Positions 14,601-28,500 of a stretch of DNA of 64,000 nt are shown one piece after another. The first letter of the stretch is position 1. Every line of letters begins with the position of its first letter. A program made the position numbers and the translations under genes. The notes beneath the pieces were generated by a model, which saw only the letters and a program-made list of their open reading frames with translations, was not told the DNA's origin and searched no databases. Source of the stretch: Limnoperna fortunei (taxonomy: Eukaryota; Mollusca; Bivalvia; Mytilida; Modiolidae). The DNA lies in assembly GCA_944474755.1 (NCBI GenBank), contig OX104124.1:7032437-7096436 (forward strand). The letters are read 5' to 3'.

Positions 14601-17600
14601 GTGAAGGCAGGGAATATGGACAAGTTAACAACTACAGTGAAGGCAGGGAATATGGACAAGTTAACAACTACAGTGAAGACAGGGAATATGGACAAGTTAA
14701 CAACTACAGTGAAGGCAGGGAATATGGACAAGTAACAACTACAGTGAAGACAGGGAATATGGACAAGTTAACAACTACAGTGAAGACAGGGAATATGGAC
14801 AAGTTAACAACTACAGTGAAGACAGGGAATATGGACAAGTTAACAACTACAGTGAAGGCAGGGAATATGGACAAGTTAACAACTACAGTGAAGGCAGGGA
14901 ATATGGACAAGTAACAACTACAGTGAAGACAGGGAATATGGACAAGTTAAACTACAGTGAAGACAGGGAATATGGACAAGTTAACAACTACAGTGAAGAC
15001 AGGGAATATGGACAAGTAACAACTACAGTGAAGACAGGGAATATGGACAAGTTAACAACTACAGTGAAGACAGGGAATATGGACAAGTTAAACTACAGTG
15101 AAGACAGGGAATATGGACAAGTTAACAACTACAGTGAAGACAGGGAATATGGACAAGTAACAACTACAGTGAAGACAGGGAATATGGACAAGTTAACAAC
15201 TACAGTGAAGACAGGGAATATGGACAAGTTAAACTACAGTGAAGACAGGGAATATGGACAAGTTAACAACTACAGTGAAGGCAGGAAATATGGACAAGTA
15301 ACAACTACAGTGAAGACAGGGAATATGGACAAGTTAAACTACAGTGAAGGCAGGGAATATGGACAAGTTAACAACTACAGTGAAGGCAGGGAATATGGAC
15401 AAGTTAACAACTACAGTGAAGGCAGGGAATATGGACAAGTTAACAACTACAGTGAAGACAGGGAATATGGACAAGTTAAACTACAGTGAAGGCAGGGAAT
15501 ATGGACAAGTTAACAACTACAGTGAAGACAGGGAATATGGACAAGTTAACAACTACAGTGAAGGCAGGGAATATGGACAAGTTAACAACTACAGTGAAGG
15601 CAGGGAATATGGACAAGTTAGCAACTACAGTGAAGACAGGGAATATGGACAAGTTAACAACTACAGTGAAGGCAGGGAATATGGACAAGTTAACAACTAC
15701 AGTGAAGACAGGGAATATGGACAAGTAACAACTACAGTGAAGGCAGGGAATATGGACAAGTTAACAACTACAGTGAAGGCAGGGAATATGGACAAGTTAA
15801 CAACTACAGTGAAGGCAGGGAATATGGACAAGTTAACAACTACAGTGAAGACAGGGAATATGGACAAGTTAACAACTACAGTGAAGACAGGGAATATGGA
15901 CAAGTTAACAACTACAGTGAAGACAGGGAATATGGACAAGTTAAACTACAGTGAAGGCAGGGAATATGGACAAGTTAACAACTACAGTGAAGGCAGGGAA
16001 TATGGACAAGTAACAACTACAATGAAGGCAGGGAATATGAACAAGTTAACAACTACAGTGAAGGCAGGGAATATGGACAAGTTAACAACTACAGTGAAGG
16101 CAGGGAATATGGACAAGTTAACAACTACAGTGAAGACAGGGAATATGGACAAGTTAACAACTACAGTGAAGGCAGGGAATATGGACAAGTTAACAACTAC
16201 AGTGAAGGCAGGGAATATGGACAAGTTAACAACTACAGTGAAGACAGGGAATATGGACAAGTTAACAACTACAGTGAAGACAGGGAATATGAACAAGTTA
16301 ACAACTACAGTGAAGGCAGGGAATATGGACAAGTTAACAACTACAGTGAAGACAGGGAATATGGACAAGTTAACAACTACAGTGAAGGCAGGGAATATGG
16401 ACAAGTTAACAACTACAGTGAAGACAGGGAATATGGACAAGTTAAACTACAGTGAAGACAGGGAATATGGACAAGTTAACAACTACAGTGAAGACAGGGA
16501 ATATGGACAAGTTAACAACTACAGTGAAGGCAGGGAATATGGACAAGTTAACAACTACAGTGAAGACAGGGAATATGGACAAGTTAAACTACAGTGAAGA
16601 CAGGGAATATGGACAAGTTAACAACTACAGTGAAGACAGGGAATATGGACAAGTTAACAACTACAGTGAAGACAGGGAATATGGACAAGTTAACAACTAC
16701 AGTGAAGACAGGGAATATGGACAAGTTAACAACTACAGTGAAGACAGGGGAATATGGACAAGTTAACAACTACAGTGAAGACAGGGAATATGGACAAGTT
16801 AACAACTACAGTGAAGGCAGGGAATATGGACAAGTTAACAACTACAGTGAAGGCAGGGAATATGGACAAGTTAACAACTACAGTGAAGACAGGGAATATG
16901 GACAAGTAACAACTACAGTGAAGGCAGGGAATATGGACAAGTTAACAACTACAGTGAAGGCAGGGAATATGGACAAGTTAACAACTACAGTGAAGACAGG
17001 GAATATGGACAAGTTAACAACTACAGTGAAGACAGGGAATATGGACAAGTTAACAACTACAGTGAAGACAGGGAATATGGACAAGTTAACAACTACAGTG
17101 AAGGCAGGGAATATGGACAAGTTAACAACTACAGTGAAGACAGGGAATATGGACAAGTTAACAACTACAGTGAAGACAGGGAATATGGACAAGTTAACAA
17201 CTACAGTGAAGACAGGGAATATGGACAAGTTAAACTACAGTGAAGGCAGGGAATATGGACAAGTTAACAACTACAGTGAAGACAGGGAATATGGACAAGT
17301 TAACAACTACAGTGAAGGCAGGGAATATGGACAAGTTAACAACTACAGTGAAGGCAGGGAATATGGACAAGTTAACAACTACAGTGAAGGCAGGGAATAT
17401 GGACAAGTTAAACTACAGTGAAGGCAGGGAATATGGACAAGTTAACAACTACAGTGAAGGNNNNNNNNNNNNNNNNNNNNNNNNNNNNNNNNNNNNNNNN
17501 NNNNNNNNNNNNNNNNNNNNNNNNNNNNNNNNNNNNNNNNNNNNNNNNNNNNNNNNNNNNNNNNNNNNNNNNNNNNNNNNNNNNNNNNNNNNNNNNNNNN

Positions 17601-20600
17601 NNNNNNNNNNNNNNNNNNNNNNNNNNNNNNNNNNNNNNNNNNNNNNNNNNNNNNNNNNNNGCAGGGAATATGGACAAGTAACAACTACAGTGAAGACAGG
17701 GAATATGGACAAGTTAACAACTACAGTGAAGACAGGGAATATGGACAAGTTAACAACTACAGTGAAGACAGGGAATATGGACAAGTTAACAACTACAGTG
17801 AAGACAGGGAATATGGACAAGTTAACAACTACAGTGAAGACAGGGAATATGGACAAGTTAACAACTACAGTGAAGACAGGGGATATGGACAAGTTAACAA
17901 CTACAGTGAAGACAGGGAATATGGACAAGTTAACAACTACAGTGAAGGCAGGGAATATGGACAAGTTAACAACTACAGTGAAGGCAGGGAATATGGACAA
18001 GTTAACAACTACAGTGAAGACAGGGAATATGGACAAGTTAAACTACAGTGAAGGCAGGGAATATGGACAAGTTAACAACTACAGTGAAGGCAGGGAATAT
18101 GGACAAGTTAACAACTACAGTGAAGACAGGGAATATGGACAAGTTAACAACTACAGTGAAGACAGGGAATATGGACAAGTTAACAACTACAGTGAAGACA
18201 GGGAATATGGACAAGTTAACAACTACAGTGAAGGCAGGGAATATGGACAAGTTAACAACTACAGTGAAGGACTGGGAATATGGACAAGTTAACAACTACA
18301 GTGAAGACAGGGAATATGGACAAGTTAACAACTACAGTGAAGACAGGGAATATGGACAAGTTAAACTACAGTGAAGGCAGGGAATATGGACAAGTTAACA
18401 ACTACAGTGAAGACAGGGAATATGGACAAGTTAACAACTACAGTGAAGGCAGGGAATATGGACAAGTTAACAACTACAGTGAAGGCAGGGAATATGGACA
18501 AGTTAACAACTACAGTGAAGGCAGGGAATATGGACAAGTAACAACTACAGTGAAGGCAGGGAATATGGACAAGTTAACAACTACAGTGAAGGCAGGGAAT
18601 ATGGACAAGTAACAACTACAGTGAAGACAGGGAATATGGACAAGTTAAACTACAGTGAAGACAGGGAATATGGACAAGTTAACAACTACAGTGAATACAG
18701 GGAATATGGACAAGTTAACAACTACAGTGAAGACAGGGAATATGGACAAGTTAACAACTACAGTGAAGACAGGGAATATGGACAAGTTAACAACTACAGT
18801 GAAGACGGGGAATATGGACAAGTAACAACTACAGTGAAGGCAGGGAATATGGACAAGTTAAACTACAGTGAAGGCAGGGAATATGGACAAGTTAACAACT
18901 ACAGTGAAGACAGGGAATATGGACAAGTTAAACTACAGTGAAGACAGGGAATATGGACAAGTTAACAACTACAGTGAAGGCAGGGAATATGGACAAGTTA
19001 ACAACTACAGTGAAGGCAGGGAATATGGACAAGTTAACAACTACAGTGAAGACAGGGAATATGGACAAGTTAAACTACAGTGAAGACAGGGAATATGGAC
19101 AAGTTAACAACTACAGTGAAGGCAGGGAATATGGACAAGTAACAACTACAGTGAAGACAGGGAATATGGACAAGTTAAACTACAGTGAAGGCAGGGAATA
19201 TGGACAAGTTAACAACTACAGTGAAGGCAGGGAATATGGACAAGTTAACAACTACAGTGAAGGCAGGGAATATGGACAAGTTAACAACTACAGTGAAGAC
19301 AGGGAATATGGACAAGTTAAACTACAGTGAAGACAGGGAATATGGACAAGTTACCAACTACAGTGAAGGCAGGGAATATGGACAAGTTAACAACTACAGT
19401 GAAGGCAGGGAATATGGACAAGTAACAACTACAGTGAAGACAGGGAATATGGACAAGTTAAACTACAGTGAAGGCAGGGAATATGGACAAGTTAACAACT
19501 ACAGTGAAGGCAGGGAATATGGACAAGTTAACAGCTACAGTGAAGGCAGGGAATATGGACAAGTTAACAACTACAGTGAAGACAGGGAATATGGACAAGT
19601 TAAACTACAGTGAAGGCAGGGAATATGGACAAGTTAACAACTACAGTGAAGACAGGGAATATGGACAAGTTAACAACTACAGTGAAGGCAGGGAATATGG
19701 ACAAGTTAACAACTACAGTGAAGGCAGGGAATATGGACAAGTTAACAACTACAGTGAAGGCAGGGAATATGGACAAGTAACAACTACAGTGAAGACAGGG
19801 AATATGGAGAAGTTAAACTACAGTGAAGACAGGGAATATGGACAAGTTAACAACTACAGTGAAGACAGGGAATATGGACAAGTTAACAACTACAGTGAAG
19901 ACAGGGAATATGGACAAGTTAAACTACAGTGAAGACAGGGAATATGGACAAGTTAACAACTACAGTGAAGGCAGGGAATATGGACAAGTAACAACTACAG
20001 TGAAGACAGGGAATATGGACAAGTTAAACTACAGTGAAGGCAGGGAATATGGACAAGTTAACAACTACAGTGAAGGCAGGGAATATGGACAAGTTAACAA
20101 CTACAGTGAAGACAGGGAATATGGACAAGTTAAACTACAGTGAAGGCAGGGAATATGGACAAGTTAACAACTACAGTGAAGACAGGGAATATGGACAAGT
20201 TAACAACTACAGTGAAGGCAGGGAATATGGACAAGTTAACAACTACAGTGAAGGCAGGGAATATGGACAAGTTACCAACTACAGTGAAGACAGGGAATAT
20301 GGACAAGTTAACAACTACAGTGAAGGCAGGGAATATGGACAAGTTAACAACTACAGTGAAGACAGGGGAATATGGACAAGTAACAACTACAGTGAAGGCA
20401 GGGAATATGGACAAGTTAACAACTACAGTGAAGGACAGGGAATATGGACAAGTTAACAACTACAGTGAAGGCAGGGAATATGGACAAGTTAACAACTACA
20501 GTGAAGACAGGGGAATATGGACAAGTTAACAACTACAGTGAAGACAGGGAATATGGACAAGTTAACAACTACAGTGAAGACAGGGAATATGGACAAGTTA

Positions 20601-23600
20601 AACTACAGTGAAGGCAGGGAATATGGACAAGTTAACAACTACAGTGAAGACAGGGAATATGGACAAGTTAACAACTACAGTGAAGGCAGGGAATATGGAC
20701 AAGTAACAACTACAGTGAAGGCAGGGAATATGGACAAGTTAACAACTACAGTGAAGACAGGGAATATGGACAAGTTAACAACTACAGTGAAGACAGGGAA
20801 TATGGACAAGTTAACAACTACAGTGAAGACAGGGAATATGGACAAGTTAACAACTACAGTGAAGACAGGGAATATGGACAAGTTAACTACAGTGAAGACA
20901 GGGAATATGGACAAGTTAAACTACAGTGAAGACAGGGAATATGGACAAGTTAAACTACAGTGAAGACAGGGAATATGGACAAGTTAACAACTACAGTGAA
21001 GACAGGGAATATGGACAAGTTAACAACTACAGTGAAGACAGGGAATATGGACAAGTTAACAACTACAGTGAAGACAGGGAATATGGACAAGTTAACAACT
21101 ACAGTGAAGACAGGGAATATGGACAAGTTAACAACTACAGTGAAGACAGGGAATATGGACAAGTTAACAACTACAGTGAAGGCAGGGAATATGGACAAGT
21201 AACAACTACAGTGAAGACAGGGAATATGGACAAGTTAACAACTACAGTGAAGACAGGGAATATGGACAAGTTAACAACTACAGTGAAGACAGGGAATATG
21301 GACAAGTTAACAACTACAGTGAAGGCAGGGAATATGGACAAGTTAACAACTACAGTGAAGGCAGGGAATATGGACAAGTAACAACTACAGTGAAGACAGG
21401 GAATATGGACAAGTTAAACTACAGTGAAGACAGGGAATATGGACAAGTTAACAACTACAGTGAAGACAGGGAATATGGACAAGTTAACAACTACAGTGAA
21501 GACAGGGAATATGGACAAGTTAACAACTACAGTGAAGGCAGGGAATATGGACAAGTTAACAACTACAGTGAAGGCAGGGAATATGGACAAGTTAACAACT
21601 ACAGTTAAGACAGGGAATATGGACATGTTAAACTACAGTGAAGACAGGGAATATGGACAAGTTAACAACTACAGTGAAGACAGGGAATATGGACAAGTTA
21701 ACAACTACAGTTAAGACAGGGAATATGGACATGTTAAACTACAGTGAAGACAGGGAATATGGACAAGTTAACAACTACAGTGAAGGCAGGAAATATGGAC
21801 AAGTAACAACTACAGTGAAGACAGGGAATATGGACAAGTTAAACTACAGTGAAGGCAGGGAATATGGACAAGTTAACAACTACAGTGAAGGCAGGGAATA
21901 TGGACAAGTTAACAACTACAGTGAAGGCAGGGAATATGGACAAGTTAACAACTACAGTGAAGACAGGGAATATGGACAAGTTAAACTACAGTGAAGGCAG
22001 GGAATATGGACAAGTTAACAACTACAGTTAAGACAGGGAATATGGACATGTTAAACTACAGTGAAGACAGGGAATATGGACAAGTTAACAACTACAGTGA
22101 AGACAGGGAATATGGACAAGTTAACAACTACAGTGAAGACAGGGAATATGGACAAGTTAACAACTACAGTGAAGGCAGGGAATATGGACAAGTTAACAAC
22201 TACAGTGAAGGCAGGGAATATGGACAAGTAACAACTACAGTGAAGACAGGGAATATGGACAAGTTAAACTACAGTGAAGACAGGGAATATGGACAAGTTA
22301 ACAACTACAGTGAAGACAGGGAATATGGACAAGTTAACAACTACAGTGAAGACAGGGAATATGGACAAGTTAACAACTACAGTGAAGGCAGGGAATATGG
22401 ACAAGTTAACAACTACAGTGAAGGCAGGGAATATGGACAAGTTAACAACTACAGTTAAGACAGGGAATATGGACATGTTAAACTACAGTGAAGACAGGGA
22501 ATATGGACAAGTTAACAACTACAGTGAAGACAGGGAATATGGACAAGTTAACAACTACAGTTAAGACAGGGAATATGGACATGTTAAACTACAGTGAAGA
22601 CAGGGAATATGGACAAGTTAACAACTACAGTGAAGGCAGGAAATATGGACAAGTAACAACTACAGTGAAGACAGGGAATATGGACAAGTTAAACTACAGT
22701 GAAGGCAGGGAATATGGACAAGTTAACAACTACAGTGAAGGCAGGGAATATGGACAAGTTAACAACTACAGTGAAGGCAGGGAATATGGACAAGTTAACA
22801 ACTACAGTGAAGACAGGGAATATGGACAAGTTAAACTACAGTGAAGGCAGGGAATATGGACAAGTTAACAACTACAGTGAAGACAGGGAATATGGACAAG
22901 TTAACAACTACAGTGAAGGCAGGGAATATGGACAAGTTAACAACTACAGTGAAGGCAGGGAATATGGACAAGTTAGCAACTACAGTGAAGACAGGGAATA
23001 TGGACAAGTTAACAACTACAGTGAAGGCAGGGAATATGGACAAGTTAACAACTACAGTGAAGACAGGGAATATGGACAAGTAACAACTACAGTGAAGGCA
23101 GGGAATATGGACAAGTTAACAACTACAGTGAAGGCAGGGAATATGGACAAGTTAACAACTACAGTGAAGGCAGGGAATATGGACAAGTTAACAACTACAG
23201 TGAAGACAGGGAATATGGACAAGTTAACAACTACAGTGAAGACAGGGAATATGGACAAGTTAACAACTACAGTGAAGACAGGGAATATGGACAAGTTAAA
23301 CTACAGTGAAGGCAGGGAATATGGACAAGTTAACAACTACAGTGAAGGCAGGGAATATGGACAAGTAACAACTACAATGAAGGCAGGGAATATGGACAAG
23401 TTAACAACTACAGTGAAGGCAGGGAATATGGACAAGTTAACAACTACAGTGAAGGCAGGGAATATGGACAAGTTAACAACTACAGTGAAGACAGGGAATA
23501 TGGACAAGTTAACAACTACAGTGAAGGCAGGGAATATGGACAAGTTAACAACTACAGTGAAGGCAGGGAATATGTACAAGTTAACAACTACAGTGAAGAC

Positions 23601-25520
23601 AGGGAATATGGACAAGTTAACAACTACAGTGAAGACAGGGAATATGAACAAGTTAACAACTACAGTGAAGGCAGGGAATATGGACAAGTTAACAACTACA
23701 GTGAAGACAGGGAATATGGACAAGTTAACAACTACAGTGAAGGCAGGGAATATGGACAAGTTAACAACTACAGTGAAGACAGGGAATATGGACAAGTTAA
23801 ACTACAGTGAAGACAGGGAATATGGACAAGTTAACAACTACAGTGAAGACAGGGAATATGGACAAGTTAACAACTACAGTGAAGGCAGGGAATATGGACA
23901 AGTAACAACTACAGTGAAGACAGGGAATATGGACAAGTTAAACTACAGTGAAGACAGGGAATATGGACAAGTTAACAACTACAGTGAAGACAGGGAATAT
24001 GGACAAGTTAACAACTACAGTGAAGACAGGGAATATGGACAAGTTAACAACTACAGTGAAGACAGGGAATATGGACAAGTTAACAACTACAGTGAAGACA
24101 GGGGATATGGACAAGTTAACAACTACAGTGAAGACAGGGAATATGGACAAGTTAACAACTACAGTGAAGGCAGGGAATATGGACAAGTTAACAACTACAG
24201 TGAAGGCAGGGAATATGGACAAGTTAACAACTACAGTGAAGACAGGGAATATGGACAAGTTAAACTACAGTGAAGGCAGGGAATATGGACAAGTTAACAA
24301 CTACAGTGAAGGCAGGGAATATGGACAAGTTAACAACTACAGTGAAGACAGGGAATATGGACAAGTTAACAACTACAGTGAAGACAGGGAATATGGACAA
24401 GTTAACAACTACAGTGAAGACAGGGAATATGGACAAGTTAACAACTACAGTGAAGGCAGGGAATATGGACAAGTTAACAACTACAGTGAAGACTGGGAAT
24501 ATGGACAAGTTAACAACTACAGTGAAGACAGGGAATATGGACAAGTTAACAACTACAGTGAAGACAGGGAATATGGACAAGTTAAACTACAGTGAAGGCA
24601 GGGAATATGGACAAGTTAACAACTACAGTGAAGACAGGGAATATGGACAAGTTAACAACTACAGTGAAGGCAGGGAATATGGACAAGTTAACAACTACAG
24701 TGAAGGCAGGGAATATGGACAAGTTAAACTACAGTGAAGGCAGGGAATATGGACAAGTTAACAACTACAGTGAAGGCAGGGAATATGGACAAGTAACAAC
24801 TACAGTGAAGACAGGGAATATGGACAAGTTAAACTACAGTGAAGACAGGGAATATGGACAAGTTAACAACTACAGTGAATACAGGGAATATGGACAAGTT
24901 AACAACTACAGTGAAGGCAGGGAATATGGACAAGTTAACAACTACAGTGAAGACAGGGAATATGGACAAGTTAACAACTACAGTGAAGACAGGGAATATG
25001 GACAAGTAACAACTACAGTGAAGGCAGGGAATATGGACAAGTTAACAACTACAGTGAAGGCAGGGAATATGGACAAGTTAACAACTACAGTGAAGACAGG
25101 GAATATGGACAAGTTAAACTACAGTGAAGACAGGGAATATGGACAAGTTAACAACTACAGTGAAGGCAGGGAATATGGACAAGTTAACAACTACAGTGAA
25201 GGCAGGGAATATGGACAAGTTAACAACTACAGTGAAGACAGGGAATATGGACAAGTTAAACTACAGTGAAGACAGGGAATATGGACAAGTTAACAACTAC
25301 AGTGAAGGCAGGGAATATGGACAAGTAACAACTACAGTGAAGACAGGGAATATGGACAAGTTAAACTACAGTGAAGGCAGGGAATATGGACAAGTTAACA
25401 ACTACAGTGAAGGCAGGGAATATGGACAAGTTAACAACTACAGTGAAGGCAGGGAATATGGACAAGTTAACAACTACAGTGAAGACAGGGAATATGGACA
25501 AGTTAAACTACAGTGAAGGC
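11686..25520 (+). repeat. Super-repeat of about 7.8 kb in the array
   Basis: The unit order over about 11,686-19,460 is repeated colinearly over about 19,468-25,520. Matching landmarks give shrinking offsets: 7,782 bp (11,686/19,468), 7,641 bp (13,285/20,926), 7,355 bp (15,344/22,699), 6,222 bp (18,038/24,260) and 6,186 bp (19,185/25,371). Shared private variants include GGATATGG at 17,881 and 24,102 and AGGAAATATGG at 15,284 and 22,637. The steps in offset are whole blocks missing from the second copy or extra in the first. Inner duplications at offsets of 1,172 bp (14,172/15,344) and 850 bp (21,390/22,240) sit inside. Confidence 0.8.
17461..17660. other. Assembly gap of exactly 200 N
   Basis: There are 200 N between GTGAAGG on the left and GCAGGGAATATGG on the right, both in the satellite array. 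A round 200 is a scaffolder placeholder, not a measured length, so the true size is unknown and the unit phase across it is not informative. Confidence 0.99.
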
Positions 25521-28500
25521 AGGGAATATGGACAAGTTAACAACTACAGTGAAGACAGGGAATATGGACAAGTTAACAACTACAGTGAAGGCAGGGAATG
25601 TGGACAAGTTAACAACTACAGTGAAGGCAGGGAATATGGACAAGTTAACAACTACAGTGAAGGCAGGGAATATGGACAAGTAACAACTACAGTGAAGACA
25701 GGGAATATGGACAAGTTAAACTACAGTGAAGACAGGGAATATGGACAAGTTAACAACTACAGTGAAGGCAGGCAATATGGACAAGTTAACAACTACAGTG
25801 AAGACAGGGAATATGGACAAGTTAACAACTACAGTGAAGACAGGGAATATGGACAAGTTAACAACTACAGTGAAGGCAGGGAATATGGACAAGTTAACAA
25901 CTACAGTGAAGGCAGGGAATATGGACAAGTTAAACTACAGTGAAGGCAGGCAATATGGACAAGTAACAACTACAGTGAAGACAGGCAATATGGACAAGTT
26001 AACAACTACAGTGAAGGCAGGGAATATGGACAAGTTAACAACTACAGTGAAGGCAGGGAATATGGACAAGTTAAACTACAGTGAAGGCAGGGAATATGGA
26101 CAAGTTAACAACTACAGTGAAGGCAGGGAATATGGACAAGTTAACAACTACAGTGAAGGCAGGGAATATGGACAAGTTAACAACTACAGTGAAGACAGGG
26201 AATATGGACAAGTTAAACTACAGTGAAGACAGGGAATATGGACAAGTTAACAACTACAGTGAAGACAGGGAATATGGACAAGTTAACAACTACAGTGAAG
26301 ACAGGGAATATGGACAAGTAACAACTACAGTGAAGGCAGGGAATATGGACAAGTTAAACTACAGTGAAGGCAGGGAATATGGACAAGTTAACAACTACAG
26401 TGAAGACAGGGAATATGGACAAGTTAACAACTACAGTGAAGGCAGGGAATATGGACAAGTTAAACTACAGTGAAGACAGGGAATATGGACAAGTTAACAA
26501 CTACAGTGAAGACAGGGAATATGGACAAGTTAACAACTACAGTGAAGACAGGGAATATGGACAAGTTAACAACTACAGTGAAGACAGGGAATATGGACAA
26601 GTTAACAACTACAGTGAAGACAGGGAATATGGACAAGTTAACAACTACAGTGAAGACAGGGAATATGGACAAGTTAAACTACAGTGAAGGCAGGGAATAT
26701 GGACAAGTTAACAACTACAGTGAAGACAGGGAATATGGACAAGTTAACAACTACAGTGAAGACAGGGAATATGGACAAGTTAACAACTACAGTGAAGACA
26801 GGGAATATGGACAAGTTAAACTACAGTGAAGACAGGGAATATGGACAAGTTAACAACTACAGTGAAGACAGGGAATATGGACAAGTTAACAACTACAGTG
26901 AAGACAGGGAATATGGACAAGTTAAACTACAGTGAAGGCAGGGAATATGGACAAGTTAACAACTACAGTGAAGACAGGGAATATGGACAAGTTAACAACT
27001 ACAGTGAAGACAGGGAATATGGACAAGTTAAACTACAGTGAAGACAGGGAATATGGACAAGTTAACAACTACAGTGAAGACAGGGAATATGGACAAGTTA
27101 ACAACTACAGTGAAGGCAGGGAATATGGACAAGTTAAACTACAGTGAAGGCAGGGAATATGGACAAGTTAACAACTACAGTGAAGACAGGGAATATGGAC
27201 AAGTTAACAACTACAGTGAGGACAGGGAATATGGACAAGTTAACAACTACAGTGAAGGCAGGGAATATGGACAAGTTAACAACTACAGTGAAGGCAGGGA
27301 ATATGGACAAGTTAACAACTACAGTGAAGACAGGGAATATGGACAAGTTAACAACTACAGTGAAGGCAGGGAATATGGACAAGTTAACAACTACAGTGAA
27401 GACAGGGAATATGGACAAGTTAAACTACAGTGAAGGCAGGGAATATGGACAAGTTAACAACTACAGTGAAGGCAGGGAATATGGACAAGTTAAACTACAG
27501 TGAAGGCAGGGAATATGGACAAGTTAACAACTACAGTGAAGACAGGGAATATGGACAAGTTAACAACTACAGTGAAGGCAGGGAATATGGACAAGTAACA
27601 ACTACAGTGAAGGCAGGGAATATGGACAAGTTAACAACTACAGTGAAGGCAGGGAATATGGAGAAGTTAACAACTACAGTGAGGACAGGGAATATGGACA
27701 AGTTAAACTACAGTGAAGGCAGGGAATATGGACAAGTTAACAACTACAGTGAAGACAGGGAATATGGACAAGTGAACAACTACAGTGAAGACAGGGAATA
27801 TGGACAAGTTAACAACTACAGTGAAGGCAGGGAATATGGACAAGTTAACAACTACAGTGAAGGCAGGGAATATGGACAAGTTAAACTACAGTGAAGACAG
27901 GGAATATGGACAAGTTAACAACTACAGTGAAGGCAGGGAATATGGACAAGTTAACAACTACAGTGAAGACAGGGAATATGGACAAGTAACAACTACAGTG
28001 AAGGCAGGGAATATGGACAAGTAACAACTACAGTGAAGACAGGGAATATGGACAAGTAACAACTACAGTGAAGGCAGGGAATATGGACAAGTTAACAACT
28101 ACAGTGAAGACAGGGAATATGGACAAGTTAAACTACAGTGAAGACAGGGAATATGGACAAGTTAAACTACAGTGAAGGCAGGGAATATGGACAAGTTAAC
28201 AACTACAGTGAAGACAGGGAATATGGACAAGTTAACAACTACAGTGAAGACAGGGAATATGGACAAGTTAACAACTACAGTGAAGGCAGGGAATATGGAC
28301 AAGTTAACAACTACAGTGAAGACAGGGAATATGGACAAGTTAACAACTACAGTGAAGACAGGGAATATGGACAAGTTAAACTACAGTGAAGGCAGGGAAT
28401 ATGGACAAGTTAACAACTACAGTGAAGACAGGGAATATGGACAAGTTAACAACTACAGTGAAGACAGGGAATATGGACAAGTTAACAACTACAGTGAAGA

